From Oscillospiraceae bacterium (lineage in GTDB: Bacteria; Bacillota; Clostridia; Oscillospirales; UBA644), in assembly GCA_015067385.1 (NCBI GenBank), contig SVMP01000003.1:1-33904 (forward strand): DNA of 33,904 bases, in the 5' to 3' direction. Shown here one piece after another: positions 1 through 8,354 of this stretch. The translations under genes and the position numbers were made by a program. Positions within the stretch are counted from its first letter, which is position 1. Each line of letters begins with the position of its first letter. The notes beneath the pieces are model-generated. The model did no database searches and was not told the origin of the DNA. It saw nothing but the letters and a program-made list of their open reading frames with translations.

Positions 1-129
1 CCTGTCTTCTGCCCGAATCCGAACATTTCACCGTATCGGCTGAAGACAGGCATTGAGCTTCCGGGCGAAAGCAAGGAAGCTCAATGCCTGTCTTCTGCCC
101 GAATCCGAACATTTCACCGTATCGGCTGA
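1..129. repeat. Fold-back structure: 43-bp direct repeat around a 20-bp inverted repeat
   Basis: Bases 1-43 and 87-129 are identical. Between them, 43-62 and 75-94 are perfect inverted repeats around a 12-base loop (63-74). On the plus strand, 44-76 reads the PBP2 sense sequence KTGIELPGESK, whereas the gene itself is on the minus strand. A short segment of mrdA is therefore present in both orientations. This looks like a snap-back chimera at a contig or read end rather than a biological repeat, since it destroys a conserved part of an essential gene. Confidence 0.85.
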
Positions 130-1513
130 GCGTGTCGATAGTCAGAAGTCTGCCAACATCGAAAAAGTAACCGTTACACGATTTTTTCAGCGCCGTTAAG
201 ATGTTTACGTCGCCGTGCGCCGTGTATGCAAAACAAGACGGCTGGTACGTTTCGTAATATGTATAGTAACCTCCGCATTTGTAAGAGGTCTTTTGCTCAA
301 TTATCTCTTCTTCAAGCCCCGCAATGCCCGTGAGCATCTTGTATGTTGAACCCGGCGGGAAAAGACCCGATATCGCTCGGTTAACATACGGCTTTCCGGG
401 GTCCTTCGAAAGCGTTGCAAAATCTGCGCTGTATGTTTCGAGATTGTAGGTCGGATATGACGCCATCGAGTATATCTCGCCCGAATGTATGTCCATAAAT
501 ATCGCCGCACCGGAATTTGCGGCTTCCGGACCGTTTTGTTCTTTCAGCTTACGTATGACCTCCGCAAGCCCTGCCTCCGTTATTTTCTGCATGTCCGTGC
601 TTATCGTTAAAATAACGTCGTTTCCGGCTATCGGCTCAATGTCCTCGATTATGTCGATAACGTTGCCCGATCTGTCTGTCTGCGCATATTTGTATCCGTC
701 TGTGCCTCGCAGCCAGTTTTCGGCTATCTTTTCAATACCCTCTTTGCCGAGAGTGTCGTTTATAGAATATCCGCTTTCACGCAGCCTTTCGTATTCCTCG
801 GCATTGATCTTGCCGACGTAGCCTATTATGTGTGATGCGAATCTTTCGTTTACATACGAACGCACGCTTTCGAATTCAACGGTAACACCGAGGATCTCGG
901 AACTGCGTTCTTTTACCATCGTTACGGCTTCAAGACCGACATCTTCGGCAAAAGTGTAAAAATACCCTGCGCTGTTGTTCTCTATTCCGTAACGTACCGC
1001 AATTATGTCGCGCGCTCTCGAAAGTGTGTAATCTGTAAGCTTATAATATTTGATAAGAGCCTTCAACGCATCTTCCGCGGTTATATTCGACTTTATTTTT
1101 TTGTTCTTTAACCACTTTGAAAAGGCGTTTACCTTTGATTCCGATTCAACGAATGCTTCGTCGTATATGTAAGGCTCGGTTTTTGTGATAGGAAATGTAT
1201 CGTTATATTCTTCGCCGCATTTTTCAAAAATGCTTATTACCTTGTCTATCGTTCCGTTAAGATCTTTTATTATGCTTCGGTCAAATTCGACCGTCATTAT
1301 CGATGAGCTCTGAACTATCGGGCTGCAGTATCTGTCGAGGATCTCGCCTCTAGATGCGTCAACGGATGTTTTGCGTATAACACTGTTTCTCGAAGCCTCA
1401 AGATATTCTTCGCCGTCGATAAGCTGAAGCTTTATAAGCTGAAGAATAAATACCCCTATTATAATAAGGAAGACAGACATTATAACGATAACTCTTGACG
1501 GCTTTGTTACCAT
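1..1513 (-). CDS. mrdA: Penicillin-binding protein 2 (elongation transpeptidase), 3' end missing
   Basis: Class B PBP that cross-links peptidoglycan during cell elongation together with the MreBCD proteins. The ATG at 1513 overlaps the end of mreD. Residues about 6-28 form the single N-terminal membrane anchor. A dimerisation-domain motif with SRGEILDR follows near residue 60. The transpeptidase domain carries the catalytic SxxK as PGSTYK (about residue 391) and an SxN as SCN (about 441); the KTG box lies beyond the window. The frame stays open to the edge, but only about the first 479 residues, down to KTGIELP, look genuine. After that the reading turns into an inverted and repeated copy of the same gene (bases 1-94), so the last 30 or so codons are not real PBP2. 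Family and membrane topology are clear; the C-terminal third cannot be judged here. Confidence 0.92.
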   Translation of the reverse strand, partial: MVTKPSRVIVIMSVFLIIIGVFILQLIKLQLIDGEEYLEASRNSVIRKTSVDASRGEILDRYCSPIVQSSSIMTVEFDRSIIKDLNGTIDKVISIFEKCGEEYNDTFPITKTEPYIYDEAFVESESKVNAFSKWLKNKKIKSNITAEDALKALIKYYKLTDYTLSRARDIIAVRYGIENNSAGYFYTFAEDVGLEAVTMVKERSSEILGVTVEFESVRSYVNERFASHIIGYVGKINAEEYERLRESGYSINDTLGKEGIEKIAENWLRGTDGYKYAQTDRSGNVIDIIEDIEPIAGNDVILTISTDMQKITEAGLAEVIRKLKEQNGPEAANSGAAIFMDIHSGEIYSMASYPTYNLETYSADFATLSKDPGKPYVNRAISGLFPPGSTYKMLTGIAGLEEEIIEQKTSYKCGGYYTYYETYQPSCFAYTAHGDVNILTALKKSCNGYFFDVGRLLTIDTLSRYGEMFGFGQKTGIELPCFRPEAQCLSSADTVKCSDSGRRQ

Positions 1514-2016
1514 ATGCCCTCCCTTTCTTCATGGAGAGCAAAACGCTTGCCCATGAATCTGATTATCGGGTATGTTATGATGACAGTCGGCACGGTAAGC
1601 AATATCTTCGGCATCGCAATAAACAGAAAAACATCTGCTATGCTCTCGGATGTAAAAAACGAATATGCACCTGCGAGAATACATTCGCTTACGACTGACG
1701 ATACCGCCGTTAAAAAGAATGCTCCGACAAATGACACGGCGATCTTCTGGTAGACCGTGATCCCGATAATGAACCCTATTATCATAAATGTGAGGGCGTT
1801 GACGCCGAATACCGCCGCCGATGTAAAATCAAGAAAAAGACCGAAAACAAGCCCGAATATCGCGCCGAAGCGTTCTTTTTCAACCATAGCTATGCAAACC
1901 GTTGCGGAAAGAAGAAATTCAGGACCGATCCCGAATATCTTTAACGGAACAAAAACGGCATCAATAAGGAAAAATAATATGAAAACAAGCGAATAGCCTA
2001 TTATTCTCTTTCTCAT
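1507..2016 (-). CDS. mreD: Rod shape-determining protein MreD
   Basis: Small integral membrane protein of the elongasome, 169 residues, which is normal for the family. Hydrophobic segments fill almost the whole chain (about five helices), with the family-like FGLVFGLFLDF stretch in the middle. I chose the ATG at 2016 because it overlaps the mreC stop codon as ATGA, typical of translational coupling. A GTG 12 bases upstream (2028) is possible but would lie inside mreC. The stop codon overlaps the start of mrdA by a few bases, so mreC, mreD and mrdA are tightly linked. The assignment relies on hydrophobic pattern and position, because MreD sequences are poorly conserved. Confidence 0.88.
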   Translation of the reverse strand: MRKRIIGYSLVFILFFLIDAVFVPLKIFGIGPEFLLSATVCIAMVEKERFGAIFGLVFGLFLDFTSAAVFGVNALTFMIIGFIIGITVYQKIAVSFVGAFFLTAVSSVVSECILAGAYSFFTSESIADVFLFIAMPKILLTVPTVIITYPIIRFMGKRFALHEEREGIW

Positions 2017-2849
2017 TCGCCCGCCCACGCTCCGTTCGTTATGTACACCCTGCGAAGTCCGTCAAGGCTTGCCGCCGGCTCGATCGTCGCATTCTGAGCA
2101 AGTCCGTTTTCCTCAGATTCAACCTCTGTTATTTTTCCGATAAGTATCCCTGCGGGGAAAACACCGCCGAGACCTGATGTGAAAACAATATCGCCTCTTA
2201 TTACCGATGCGTCCGCCGTGAGATAAGAAAGCCTTAAAAGTCCTTTCGCTCTCAGGGAAACATCGCTTTCCGTAACGCCTGTCGCTTCGCTTCTTTTAAC
2301 GGTTGCGCCGACAGACATCGACGGGTCGGTTATCGCCGTTACCGTCGCCCAGTTAAAGCCTATGTCCGTGACCTTCCCCACAAGCCCGTCGCACGAAACG
2401 ACGACAGAGTTGAGCTTTATTCCGTCAAGCGTGCCTTTGTTTACGGAAAATGTCGAGCCGAAGCCGTCTGCCGATACGGAAACGATGTCCGCCGCAACGT
2501 ACTGCAGGTCGTGAGATGTTTCAATAACATTGACTAATTTTTTCAGACGCTCTATTTCAACTTCGTTCGTGTACGTGTCCGCAAGCTCCGTTTCAAGCTT
2601 CGCCACCTGCTTTTTCAGCTCTTCGTTTTCTTTTTGCAGTTCGGAAAATTCCGCAAATGTGTTGATAATATCTTCCGTTCCGTTTTTTACCCATGTTCCG
2701 AAAGATGCAAACGGCGTGGCAATAAAGCCGATAAGATCTCTCGGTGCGGTGACTCCGCCGTCCAGAAGCATGTTAAGCATGAATCCGGCAAGGAAGCACG
2801 CGATGAAAACGAGCGTTATGAAGAATTTTCCGCGGAAAAAATCGCGCAT
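2013..2849 (-). CDS. mreC: Rod shape-determining protein MreC
   Basis: Bitopic membrane protein that links cytoplasmic MreB to the periplasmic-side wall synthases. The 278 residues comprise a short basic N-terminus, a membrane helix at about 9-28, a coiled coil at about 65-105 rich in Glu, Leu and Lys, and a beta-rich C-terminal domain. That domain contains the family motifs GLVGKV and GDIVFTSGLGGVFPAG. A strong GGAGGTG ribosome binding site lies 5 bases before the ATG. It follows mreB after 32 bases and overlaps mreD by 4 bases. Confidence 0.95.
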   Translation of the reverse strand: MRDFFRGKFFITLVFIACFLAGFMLNMLLDGGVTAPRDLIGFIATPFASFGTWVKNGTEDIINTFAEFSELQKENEELKKQVAKLETELADTYTNEVEIERLKKLVNVIETSHDLQYVAADIVSVSADGFGSTFSVNKGTLDGIKLNSVVVSCDGLVGKVTDIGFNWATVTAITDPSMSVGATVKRSEATGVTESDVSLRAKGLLRLSYLTADASVIRGDIVFTSGLGGVFPAGILIGKITEVESEENGLAQNATIEPAASLDGLRRVYITNGAWAGE

Positions 2850-2881
2850 ACTGCCACCTCCGTTGTGTGTTGTTTTGAGTT

Positions 2882-3880
2882 TTATTCGATGGTCGATGCT
2901 TTCTTGAGCTTGTCTATCATGCCCGCCGCCCTGCCTGCTCCTATCGCAATGCAGTCGAGAGCGTTGACCGCAACTTCGGTTGAAACGCCGGTCTCCTTAT
3001 ATATAAATTCCGACCATCCGGGAAGCTGTGAACCGCCCCCGATAAGAATTATTCCGTTCTGGATTATGTCTGCCGCAAGCTCCGGATCAACACGCTCAAG
3101 CGTCGCTTTTATCGCATCTACTATCCCTTCGAGCGATTCCTTCATCGCTATATACACCTCGTCCGATGAGATCGTGAGGTTCAACGGCAGTCCGTCTATG
3201 AGGTCTCGTCCGCTGACTGTCATAAAATCGACCGTTTCACGTTCGACCGCAGCTCCGAGCCTTATTTTTATTTCTTCGGCTATCTGATCGCCGATAAGGA
3301 TATTGTATGTTTTTCTTACGTATGCAACAATATCTTTGTCCATCTGTATTCCGCAGCTGTGACATGTCGTTTCCGCAACTATTCCGCCGAGTGAAACGAC
3401 CGAGACCTCTGTCTTTCCGCCGCCGATGTCAACTATCATGTGTCCGCTCGGCTCAAATATCGGCAGATTAAGCCCTATTGCCGCCGCCAGAGGATCTTCG
3501 AGAAGATGGATCTTTTTGATTTTTGATGATAGAACAGCGTCCTCAACGGCTCGTCTTTCAACCGCCGTCGAACCGTACGGAACGGTCACCACCGCTCTTA
3601 TCGGGGTGAAGGGACGTTTGATCCGACTGACAAACGATGTGAGCATGACGGATGTTCTGTCAAAATTTGCAATAACGCCGTCGTCAAGCGGACGTATGGC
3701 TGTTACCGTATCGGGAGTTCTGCCGAGCATCTGTCTTGCCTCTTCGCCCACCGCCATGAGCTTGTTTGAAAAGCTTTCAACCGCAATAACGGACGGCTGA
3801 TCGAGAAGCATTCCTTTTGATTTACTGTAAATTCGAGTGTTGCTCGTTCCGAGATCTATTCCTACATCAAAGATGCCCAA
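2882..3880 (-). CDS. mreB: Rod shape-determining protein MreB (bacterial actin)
   Basis: Actin-fold ATPase whose filaments under the membrane direct elongation-phase wall synthesis. The 332 residues have the phosphate-1 loop DLGTSN (9-14), the phosphate-2 loop IVDIGGGKTEV (about 149-159) and the adenosine loop IILIGGGSQLPG near residue 280. The start is TTG at 3880. It gives the canonical MGIFDVGIDLG N-terminus and has an AGGGGG ribosome binding site 7 bases upstream, and there is no better ATG. The first 19 bases overlap the end of maf. A TTG start may lower initiation efficiency, but that is inference. Confidence 0.96.
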   Translation of the reverse strand: MGIFDVGIDLGTSNTRIYSKSKGMLLDQPSVIAVESFSNKLMAVGEEARQMLGRTPDTVTAIRPLDDGVIANFDRTSVMLTSFVSRIKRPFTPIRAVVTVPYGSTAVERRAVEDAVLSSKIKKIHLLEDPLAAAIGLNLPIFEPSGHMIVDIGGGKTEVSVVSLGGIVAETTCHSCGIQMDKDIVAYVRKTYNILIGDQIAEEIKIRLGAAVERETVDFMTVSGRDLIDGLPLNLTISSDEVYIAMKESLEGIVDAIKATLERVDPELAADIIQNGIILIGGGSQLPGWSEFIYKETGVSTEVAVNALDCIAIGAGRAAGMIDKLKKASTIE

Positions 3881-4473
3881 AAGATTACCCCCTTCTTTTT
3901 AAGTATGTCGTAAAGCGGAGAAAGCGGAAGCCCAACAACGTTGAAATAATCACCGTCTATCTTTTCTATGAAAACACAGGCTCTTCCCTGGATGGCGTAC
4001 GCTCCTGCTTTGTCCGAGCACTCACCCGATGCTACGTAATCACGTATCTCGCTGTCGGAAAGCGCTTTGAAATATACCTTTGTTTTAACGGCAAACGTCT
4101 CCGCGCCGTTTCTGTCTCTTACCGTAACACCCGTGTATACCTCGTTTGCCTTTCCCGAAAGATTCGAGATCATCCGGTATGCGTCGGCGTCGTCTTTGGG
4201 TTTCCCCATTATGCCCTCGCCCTCAAGGTAAACTACGGTGTCTGCCGCAATTACTATCGCCTCGGGGTTTTGTTCGAAAACGCTTTCCGCCTTTTTCTCC
4301 GACAGAAAACGTACGAGCATCTCCGGTTCTTTTATATCGCATTGTTCGTCCGCATCGGATACACATATACGGAAAGTGACGCCGATCTGTTCAAGCAGCT
4401 CGCGGCGTCTCGGTGATGCGGAGGCAAGAATTACCTCACCGACAGGATTTTTGTTTGCGGATATATCGCTCAT
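3862..4473 (-). CDS. maf: Maf-type nucleoside triphosphate pyrophosphatase
   Basis: House-cleaning enzyme of the Maf/YhdE family that hydrolyses non-canonical nucleotides such as dTTP/UTP analogues to monophosphates. In Firmicutes it is often next to mreB, as here. The 203-residue chain begins the fold with the SASPRRRELL motif (about 18-27) and has the catalytic-region AADTVV and GKPKD segments in the middle. Near the C-terminus it has YAIQGRA and GDYFNVVGLPL. Its ATG overlaps the stop of the upstream XRE gene as ATGA, and its 3' end runs into mreB. Length and motif order fit a complete enzyme. Confidence 0.95.
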   Translation of the reverse strand: MSDISANKNPVGEVILASASPRRRELLEQIGVTFRICVSDADEQCDIKEPEMLVRFLSEKKAESVFEQNPEAIVIAADTVVYLEGEGIMGKPKDDADAYRMISNLSGKANEVYTGVTVRDRNGAETFAVKTKVYFKALSDSEIRDYVASGECSDKAGAYAIQGRACVFIEKIDGDYFNVVGLPLSPLYDILKKKGVIFWASLM

Positions 4474-4868
4474 TCTTCGCTGTTCCCCATGACAATATCT
4501 AACATTCGCCTGTATTTTATCGGATCCTTTCCCTTCAGCTCAAATATCATTCGAGCCATGTGAACGAAAAGCTCATCCTCGCTTCCGAAGTTCATGAATA
4601 ATGCCGTGTCCTTCGTTTCAAGCTTATAGGCTTTGCATATTTTTGTTATAACTTCCTGTGACGGAACGAGAGGCATGCCCGAACGCGGATCCGCACCGTT
4701 TTCGAGAGATGCGAGATACGAATGGCTGATGCCGATAAGCTCGCCTGCCGCGCGCAGACTCAAGCCCCTCTTTATCCGTTCACGTTTAAGCGTCTCACCG
4801 AGTGACTTTGTATCGGTCTGCTCGGCGAGATCTGTCTGTTCGTCAAAATCGGGACGGTTACTGTTCAT
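4470..4868 (-). CDS. XRE-family helix-turn-helix regulator
   Basis: A 132-residue protein with an N-terminal Cro/C1-type helix-turn-helix (about residues 25-80), recognisable from LGETLKRERIKRGLSLRAAG followed by IGISHSYLASLENG. The C-terminal half, about 50 residues, is helical and I do not recognise a ligand domain in it. The chosen ATG at 4868 lies within the last codons of yebC (11-base overlap); an in-frame alternative at 4910 would overlap yebC by 53 bases. Its place between yebC and maf in the cell-shape run suggests it may regulate this operon or another wall or stress function. Its target is unknown. Confidence 0.85.
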   Translation of the reverse strand: MNSNRPDFDEQTDLAEQTDTKSLGETLKRERIKRGLSLRAAGELIGISHSYLASLENGADPRSGMPLVPSQEVITKICKAYKLETKDTALFMNFGSEDELFVHMARMIFELKGKDPIKYRRMLDIVMGNSEE

Positions 4869-5583
4869 CCCAGTTGTGCCATACGTTCTGTACGTCGTCG
4901 TTTTCTTCAAGATGATCGAGAAGCTTCTGCATGTTCTTGATCTGATCTTCGTCGGTAAGAGTTATGTAGTTAGAGGGAACCATTTCTGCTTCTGCGGAAA
5001 GGAATGTGTAACCCTTTTGTTCGAGAGCTTCGCATACGGAGCTGAGATTTTCGGGTGTGGTGTAGATCTCGTAAACCTCTTCTTCGATAACAAAGTCTTC
5101 TGCATCAAGCTCAAGAACATCGTCCATAAGCTTTTCTTCGGAATATTCCTCTTTGTCGATTACGATAACGCCTTTCTTCGTAAAGAGCCAGTTAACAGAA
5201 CCTGTCTGACCGAGGTTGCCGCCGAATTTATCGAAATAGTGACGTACGTCTGCGGCGGTTCTGTTTCTGTTTTCGGTAACTGCTTCAACGATTACCGCAA
5301 TACCTGCAGGACCGTAGCCCTCGTATGCGATCTCTTCGTAGTTTACGTTTTCGCCTTCACCGGATGCCTTTTTGATGCATCTTTCGATGTTGTCGTTGGG
5401 AACGTTGTTTGCCTTAGCCTTAAGAATGATGTCTTTAAGGCGACCGTTGGCTTCGGGATCGGGTCCGCCGTTCTTAACAGCGAGAACGATCTCTCTGCCT
5501 ATTTTTGTGAAGACACTTGCTCTCTGCTTATCTGTCTTCTCTTTCTTGTGCATAATGTTTTTCCACTTGGAATGACCGGACAT
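4858..5583 (-). CDS. yebC: YebC/TACO1-family protein
   Basis: Complete 241-residue member of the YebC/TACO1 family, annotated variously as a transcriptional regulator or a translation factor that helps ribosomes through difficult stretches. The N-terminus MSGHSKWKNI is the family signature. It is followed by KIGREI, GPDPEAN and later YEGYGPAG and GSVNWLF, all characteristic. The start at 5583 rather than an in-frame codon at 5595 is fixed by that signature and by GGAGG 5 bases before the ATG. It sits 41 bases after the P-type-ATPase-like gene and overlaps the XRE gene. Confidence 0.96.
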   Translation of the reverse strand: MSGHSKWKNIMHKKEKTDKQRASVFTKIGREIVLAVKNGGPDPEANGRLKDIILKAKANNVPNDNIERCIKKASGEGENVNYEEIAYEGYGPAGIAVIVEAVTENRNRTAADVRHYFDKFGGNLGQTGSVNWLFTKKGVIVIDKEEYSEEKLMDDVLELDAEDFVIEEEVYEIYTTPENLSSVCEALEQKGYTFLSAEAEMVPSNYITLTDEDQIKNMQKLLDHLEENDDVQNVWHNWDEQ

Positions 5584-5624
5584 AAAAACCTCCAAAATAT
5601 ATCTGAGAATTTGATTTATTAAAA

Positions 5625-7262
5625 TTATTTTTTAATCAATGTTAAGAATAAAACGGGTATCGACCATATCGCATTGAAAAGAACGGTCCAGATCGGGCCG
5701 GGCGCCGAATGATCGATGAAAAATGCAATTGATGTTAAAACAAGACCGAGGATTATCGATGCTATTTTTACAAGAACGCTCATGTTTACAACGGATGCCA
5801 GCTTCTTCGCTTTTCTTACCGATGAAAGAATGCCTATCGCATTTTTCGTCGTTATCATGTCGGGAACAGCATTCGTTTCCTCTATGTCTTCGCATACGGA
5901 CGTTATAAGCTTACGCTCGTCCGCATCGGGAACAACTATCTTCGTATTGTTAAGCCCGTAAAGCTTCTGAATGGCGATCTCGGTGATATTGCAGTCGTTC
6001 GTTGTTGCGATTATTGCAAAATCCTCGCCTACGGTCTCCGCGGCGCGCTTCATTTCCGGGTCGCACGCATAGCTGAACACCGTGTACGAAACAAGAACAC
6101 CGTTTATTACCGTGTATATGATGCTTCTGTTTGTGGATGTCAAAGAAGCTTCTATCTCCTGAGAAAGCGGCGCTATCTCGTAAGAAAGCAGCATGTTTCT
6201 GTTTCCCACAAGGACCTCGTCGCCGTAAATATGTGCGACAACGCCGTAATTTTTCATGTATCGCCAATCGTCAACCTCGGGAAGACGGTCCGCATCACAG
6301 CCCGTTTCCGCTATGAATGTCGGGGCAAACGGTGATTCCGATTCGAGAAGTACAGCCGCCGTAAATTCAACCGCATCAGCCATCTTCTCTTTGTCACGAA
6401 AACGGAATCTCTCCATTCTCGTACGCTTTGCCGGGAAAAGATCAACGTCCGACACGACCAATGTTGAAACATCTCTCATGGCTTCGATCGAATGGTAGCC
6501 CAGAAGAACGCTGCCGAGCTTTCGAAGACGTCTCTGTTCGGCAATATACGGCAAAACAAAAGCCATTTCAGCCGTAAACGATGCCGCTATCGCAAACAAC
6601 GCAGCAAACGCCGCCGCAAATGCGCCGAAGCCCGATATGAAGCCCACTATCGCAGAGATTATCAGTATCGCTCCGCTTGCTATCGGAACAAACATCCGTA
6701 TCTTTTCTTCCGATGGATCTCCGTCATACGTCGTATCGACAACATTCGGGAATTTTACGATCGGGTTTACGATGCAGACACGGTCTATCGCACGCTTGTG
6801 CATGTCGATATCGCTCGTGTTGACAATGTACGTCTTACTGCTTTTTATTAAATTCAGGTTTGTTATTATCTCGCAGATAAATAAATATTTCATCGCCATC
6901 GATATTGCGGCGGAAAGAAATATTGCGGGAGCAAATGTGTGAAACTCACTGCCCTCCGGTGTAAAAATAAGGACTAACGACTGTATCGCCGCCGCTATGA
7001 GCGCAACGGATGTCAAAGAGTCGTTTGACGGACGAAGCAGGAATATAGAAATCAGCCCGTCGCCCATCTCCTGTGCGCAGAAAAAGAATACCGTGACAGA
7101 TAAAACGAGGCCCGCAATACCGTTTACCATCGGAGGAAGCCCGATAAGTGCAAGGATCGCTGTCAGTACTGCCGCAAATACGGAAACCAATGTCTTGACC
7201 CCGAAAGCGTCCTTCGACGCCTGCGCAACATTGAACTGTTCACGGAAATAATTATCTCTCAA
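5625..7262 (-). CDS. Degenerate P-type-ATPase-like membrane protein
   Basis: The 545 residues have the outline of a P1-type ATPase without its catalytic signatures. Four predicted membrane helices (about 22-42, 45-63, 83-101, 109-127) and two more (191-211, 213-240) precede a cytoplasmic region, and two helices (491-513, 521-541) end the chain. LRKLGSVLLGYHSIEAMRDV followed by VVSDVDLFPA (to about 278) matches the stretch leading to the phosphorylation loop. That loop is SDVDLFP instead of DKTGTLT. GVVAHIYGDEVLVGN (340-354) resembles the nucleotide-domain GVxA...VGN pattern. TTNDCNITEIAIQKLYGL (420-437) resembles TGDN...IA..LGI, then P445 and K451. No TGES actuator motif or CPC-type metal motif is seen. 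The start is TTG at 7262, with GGGGT about 8 bases upstream. Family placement is my inference; function is unknown and a pump is unlikely. Confidence 0.75.
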   Translation of the reverse strand: MRDNYFREQFNVAQASKDAFGVKTLVSVFAAVLTAILALIGLPPMVNGIAGLVLSVTVFFFCAQEMGDGLISIFLLRPSNDSLTSVALIAAAIQSLVLIFTPEGSEFHTFAPAIFLSAAISMAMKYLFICEIITNLNLIKSSKTYIVNTSDIDMHKRAIDRVCIVNPIVKFPNVVDTTYDGDPSEEKIRMFVPIASGAILIISAIVGFISGFGAFAAAFAALFAIAASFTAEMAFVLPYIAEQRRLRKLGSVLLGYHSIEAMRDVSTLVVSDVDLFPAKRTRMERFRFRDKEKMADAVEFTAAVLLESESPFAPTFIAETGCDADRLPEVDDWRYMKNYGVVAHIYGDEVLVGNRNMLLSYEIAPLSQEIEASLTSTNRSIIYTVINGVLVSYTVFSYACDPEMKRAAETVGEDFAIIATTNDCNITEIAIQKLYGLNNTKIVVPDADERKLITSVCEDIEETNAVPDMITTKNAIGILSSVRKAKKLASVVNMSVLVKIASIILGLVLTSIAFFIDHSAPGPIWTVLFNAIWSIPVLFLTLIKK

Positions 7263-7277
7263 AGAAATTTACCCCGA

Positions 7278-8138
7278 TCATGCTCTGTCTTGTCTTACTT
7301 TTTCGTACATCGCAACCGCAGCCGCAACCGATATGTTGAGCGATGTTATCTCGCCTGCCATGGGGATCTTTATAAGGTGGTCGCATCTTTCTCTTACAAG
7401 TCTCGAAAGCCCTGTTCCTTCATCGCCCATAACAAGAGCCACTGCTCCGCGAAGATCCGTTCCGTAGATGTCGTTTTCCGCAGCGCCGTCCGTGCCGTAG
7501 ATCCAGACGTTCTGCTCTTTGAGATATTCGATCGTCTCCGCAATGTTGACAACTCTTGCGATCTTCATATATTCGCAGGCTCCCGCCGCTGTCTTGTATA
7601 CGGTCGCCGTAAGACCGCATGCACCTCTCTTGGGAAGGATTATGCCGTGAACACCTGCCGCATTTGCGGTCCTTATTATCGCACCGAGATTTCTCGGATC
7701 GTTGATACCGTCGATAACGATGATAAAGGGCTTCTCTTCTTTCTCTTTTGCATATTCGAGAATGTCCTCCGGTTCACAGTAGGAAAATTCGGTCGTTATC
7801 GCAACAACGCCCTGATGCGATGCCGAACGTGTCATGCTGTCAAGCTTTGCCTTTTCCGCTTCAACGACAGTGATACCGTTTTCTTTAGCCATCGCGATAA
7901 CTCTGACTATAGAGCCTTCTCTGTCGCCCTTTGCAACGAAAAGCTTGTCTACCGTTCTGCCCGAACGTATAGCCTCCATTACGGAGTTTCTGCCGAAGAC
8001 CATGTTTTCGCTGTCTTCGCTTGCCTGACCTCTTCCGTCATCTTTTCTTCTTTCGGGCTTGGGTGATTTTGCATATGAGGGCTTTTTGTAATTCGGGTTT
8101 CTTCCCGTTGTTTTACCTTTGGGTTTATTGTCTCTCAT
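7278..8138 (-). CDS. rlmB: 23S rRNA 2'-O-methyltransferase, TrmH/SpoU (RlmB-type)
   Basis: SPOUT-class SAM-dependent methyltransferase; RlmB members methylate a guanosine ribose in 23S rRNA. The 286 residues begin with about 45 disordered, very basic residues. A small substrate-binding domain follows, starting VFGRNSVMEAI and ending near SHQGVVAI. The knotted catalytic domain has motif 1 DPRNLGAIIRTANAAG, motif 2 MGDEGTGL and motif 3 IPMAGEITSLNISVAAAVAMYE. The ATG at 8138 is preferred because AAGGA lies 7 bases upstream; a TTG at 8162 would add eight residues. It heads the long minus-strand run. The exact target nucleotide cannot be read from sequence alone. Confidence 0.9.
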   Translation of the reverse strand: MRDNKPKGKTTGRNPNYKKPSYAKSPKPERRKDDGRGQASEDSENMVFGRNSVMEAIRSGRTVDKLFVAKGDREGSIVRVIAMAKENGITVVEAEKAKLDSMTRSASHQGVVAITTEFSYCEPEDILEYAKEKEEKPFIIVIDGINDPRNLGAIIRTANAAGVHGIILPKRGACGLTATVYKTAAGACEYMKIARVVNIAETIEYLKEQNVWIYGTDGAAENDIYGTDLRGAVALVMGDEGTGLSRLVRERCDHLIKIPMAGEITSLNISVAAAVAMYEKVRQDRA

Positions 8139-8239
8139 GTCTTGTTCCTTTCGCTTTGACAAATGCGAAATTTTCCTCTCCTGATGTACTTTTTCTGTAT
8201 TTTTGATCTGTTATTTTACTTTTATTTGAGTTACATTAT

Positions 8240-8268
8240 ATTATAACACATTTTTTTTCATTTGAAAA
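8240..8268 (-). promoter_or_regulatory. Promoter for the rlmB-to-mrdA run
   Basis: On the minus strand a perfect TATAAT (8240-8245) is preceded by TG one base upstream, an extended -10 element. The -35 is weak (TTTTCA, 17-bp spacer); a TTGACC further upstream is too distant at 25 bp. It lies about 100 bases before the rlmB ATG. Confidence 0.6.
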
Positions 8269-8354
8269 GGGGTCAACGATTATTTCGACATTTTACATAA
8301 AATAAAGTTGTTTATTTGTGCAATTTACACAATAAAAAATTCGGATTTTTCCGC

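Noticed and set aside
489..821. Open frames antisense to mrdA and many similar frames elsewhere
   Set aside because: They lie opposite well-supported genes, lack ribosome binding sites and show no recognisable protein features.
5625..7262. Working heavy-metal P-type ATPase
   Set aside because: DKTGT, TGES and the CPC-type metal motif are all missing.
8316..8332. TTGTG-N7-CACAA dyad upstream of the rlmB promoter as an operator
   Set aside because: Only 5-bp arms in very AT-rich DNA, some 50 bases upstream of the -35 region; expected by chance.
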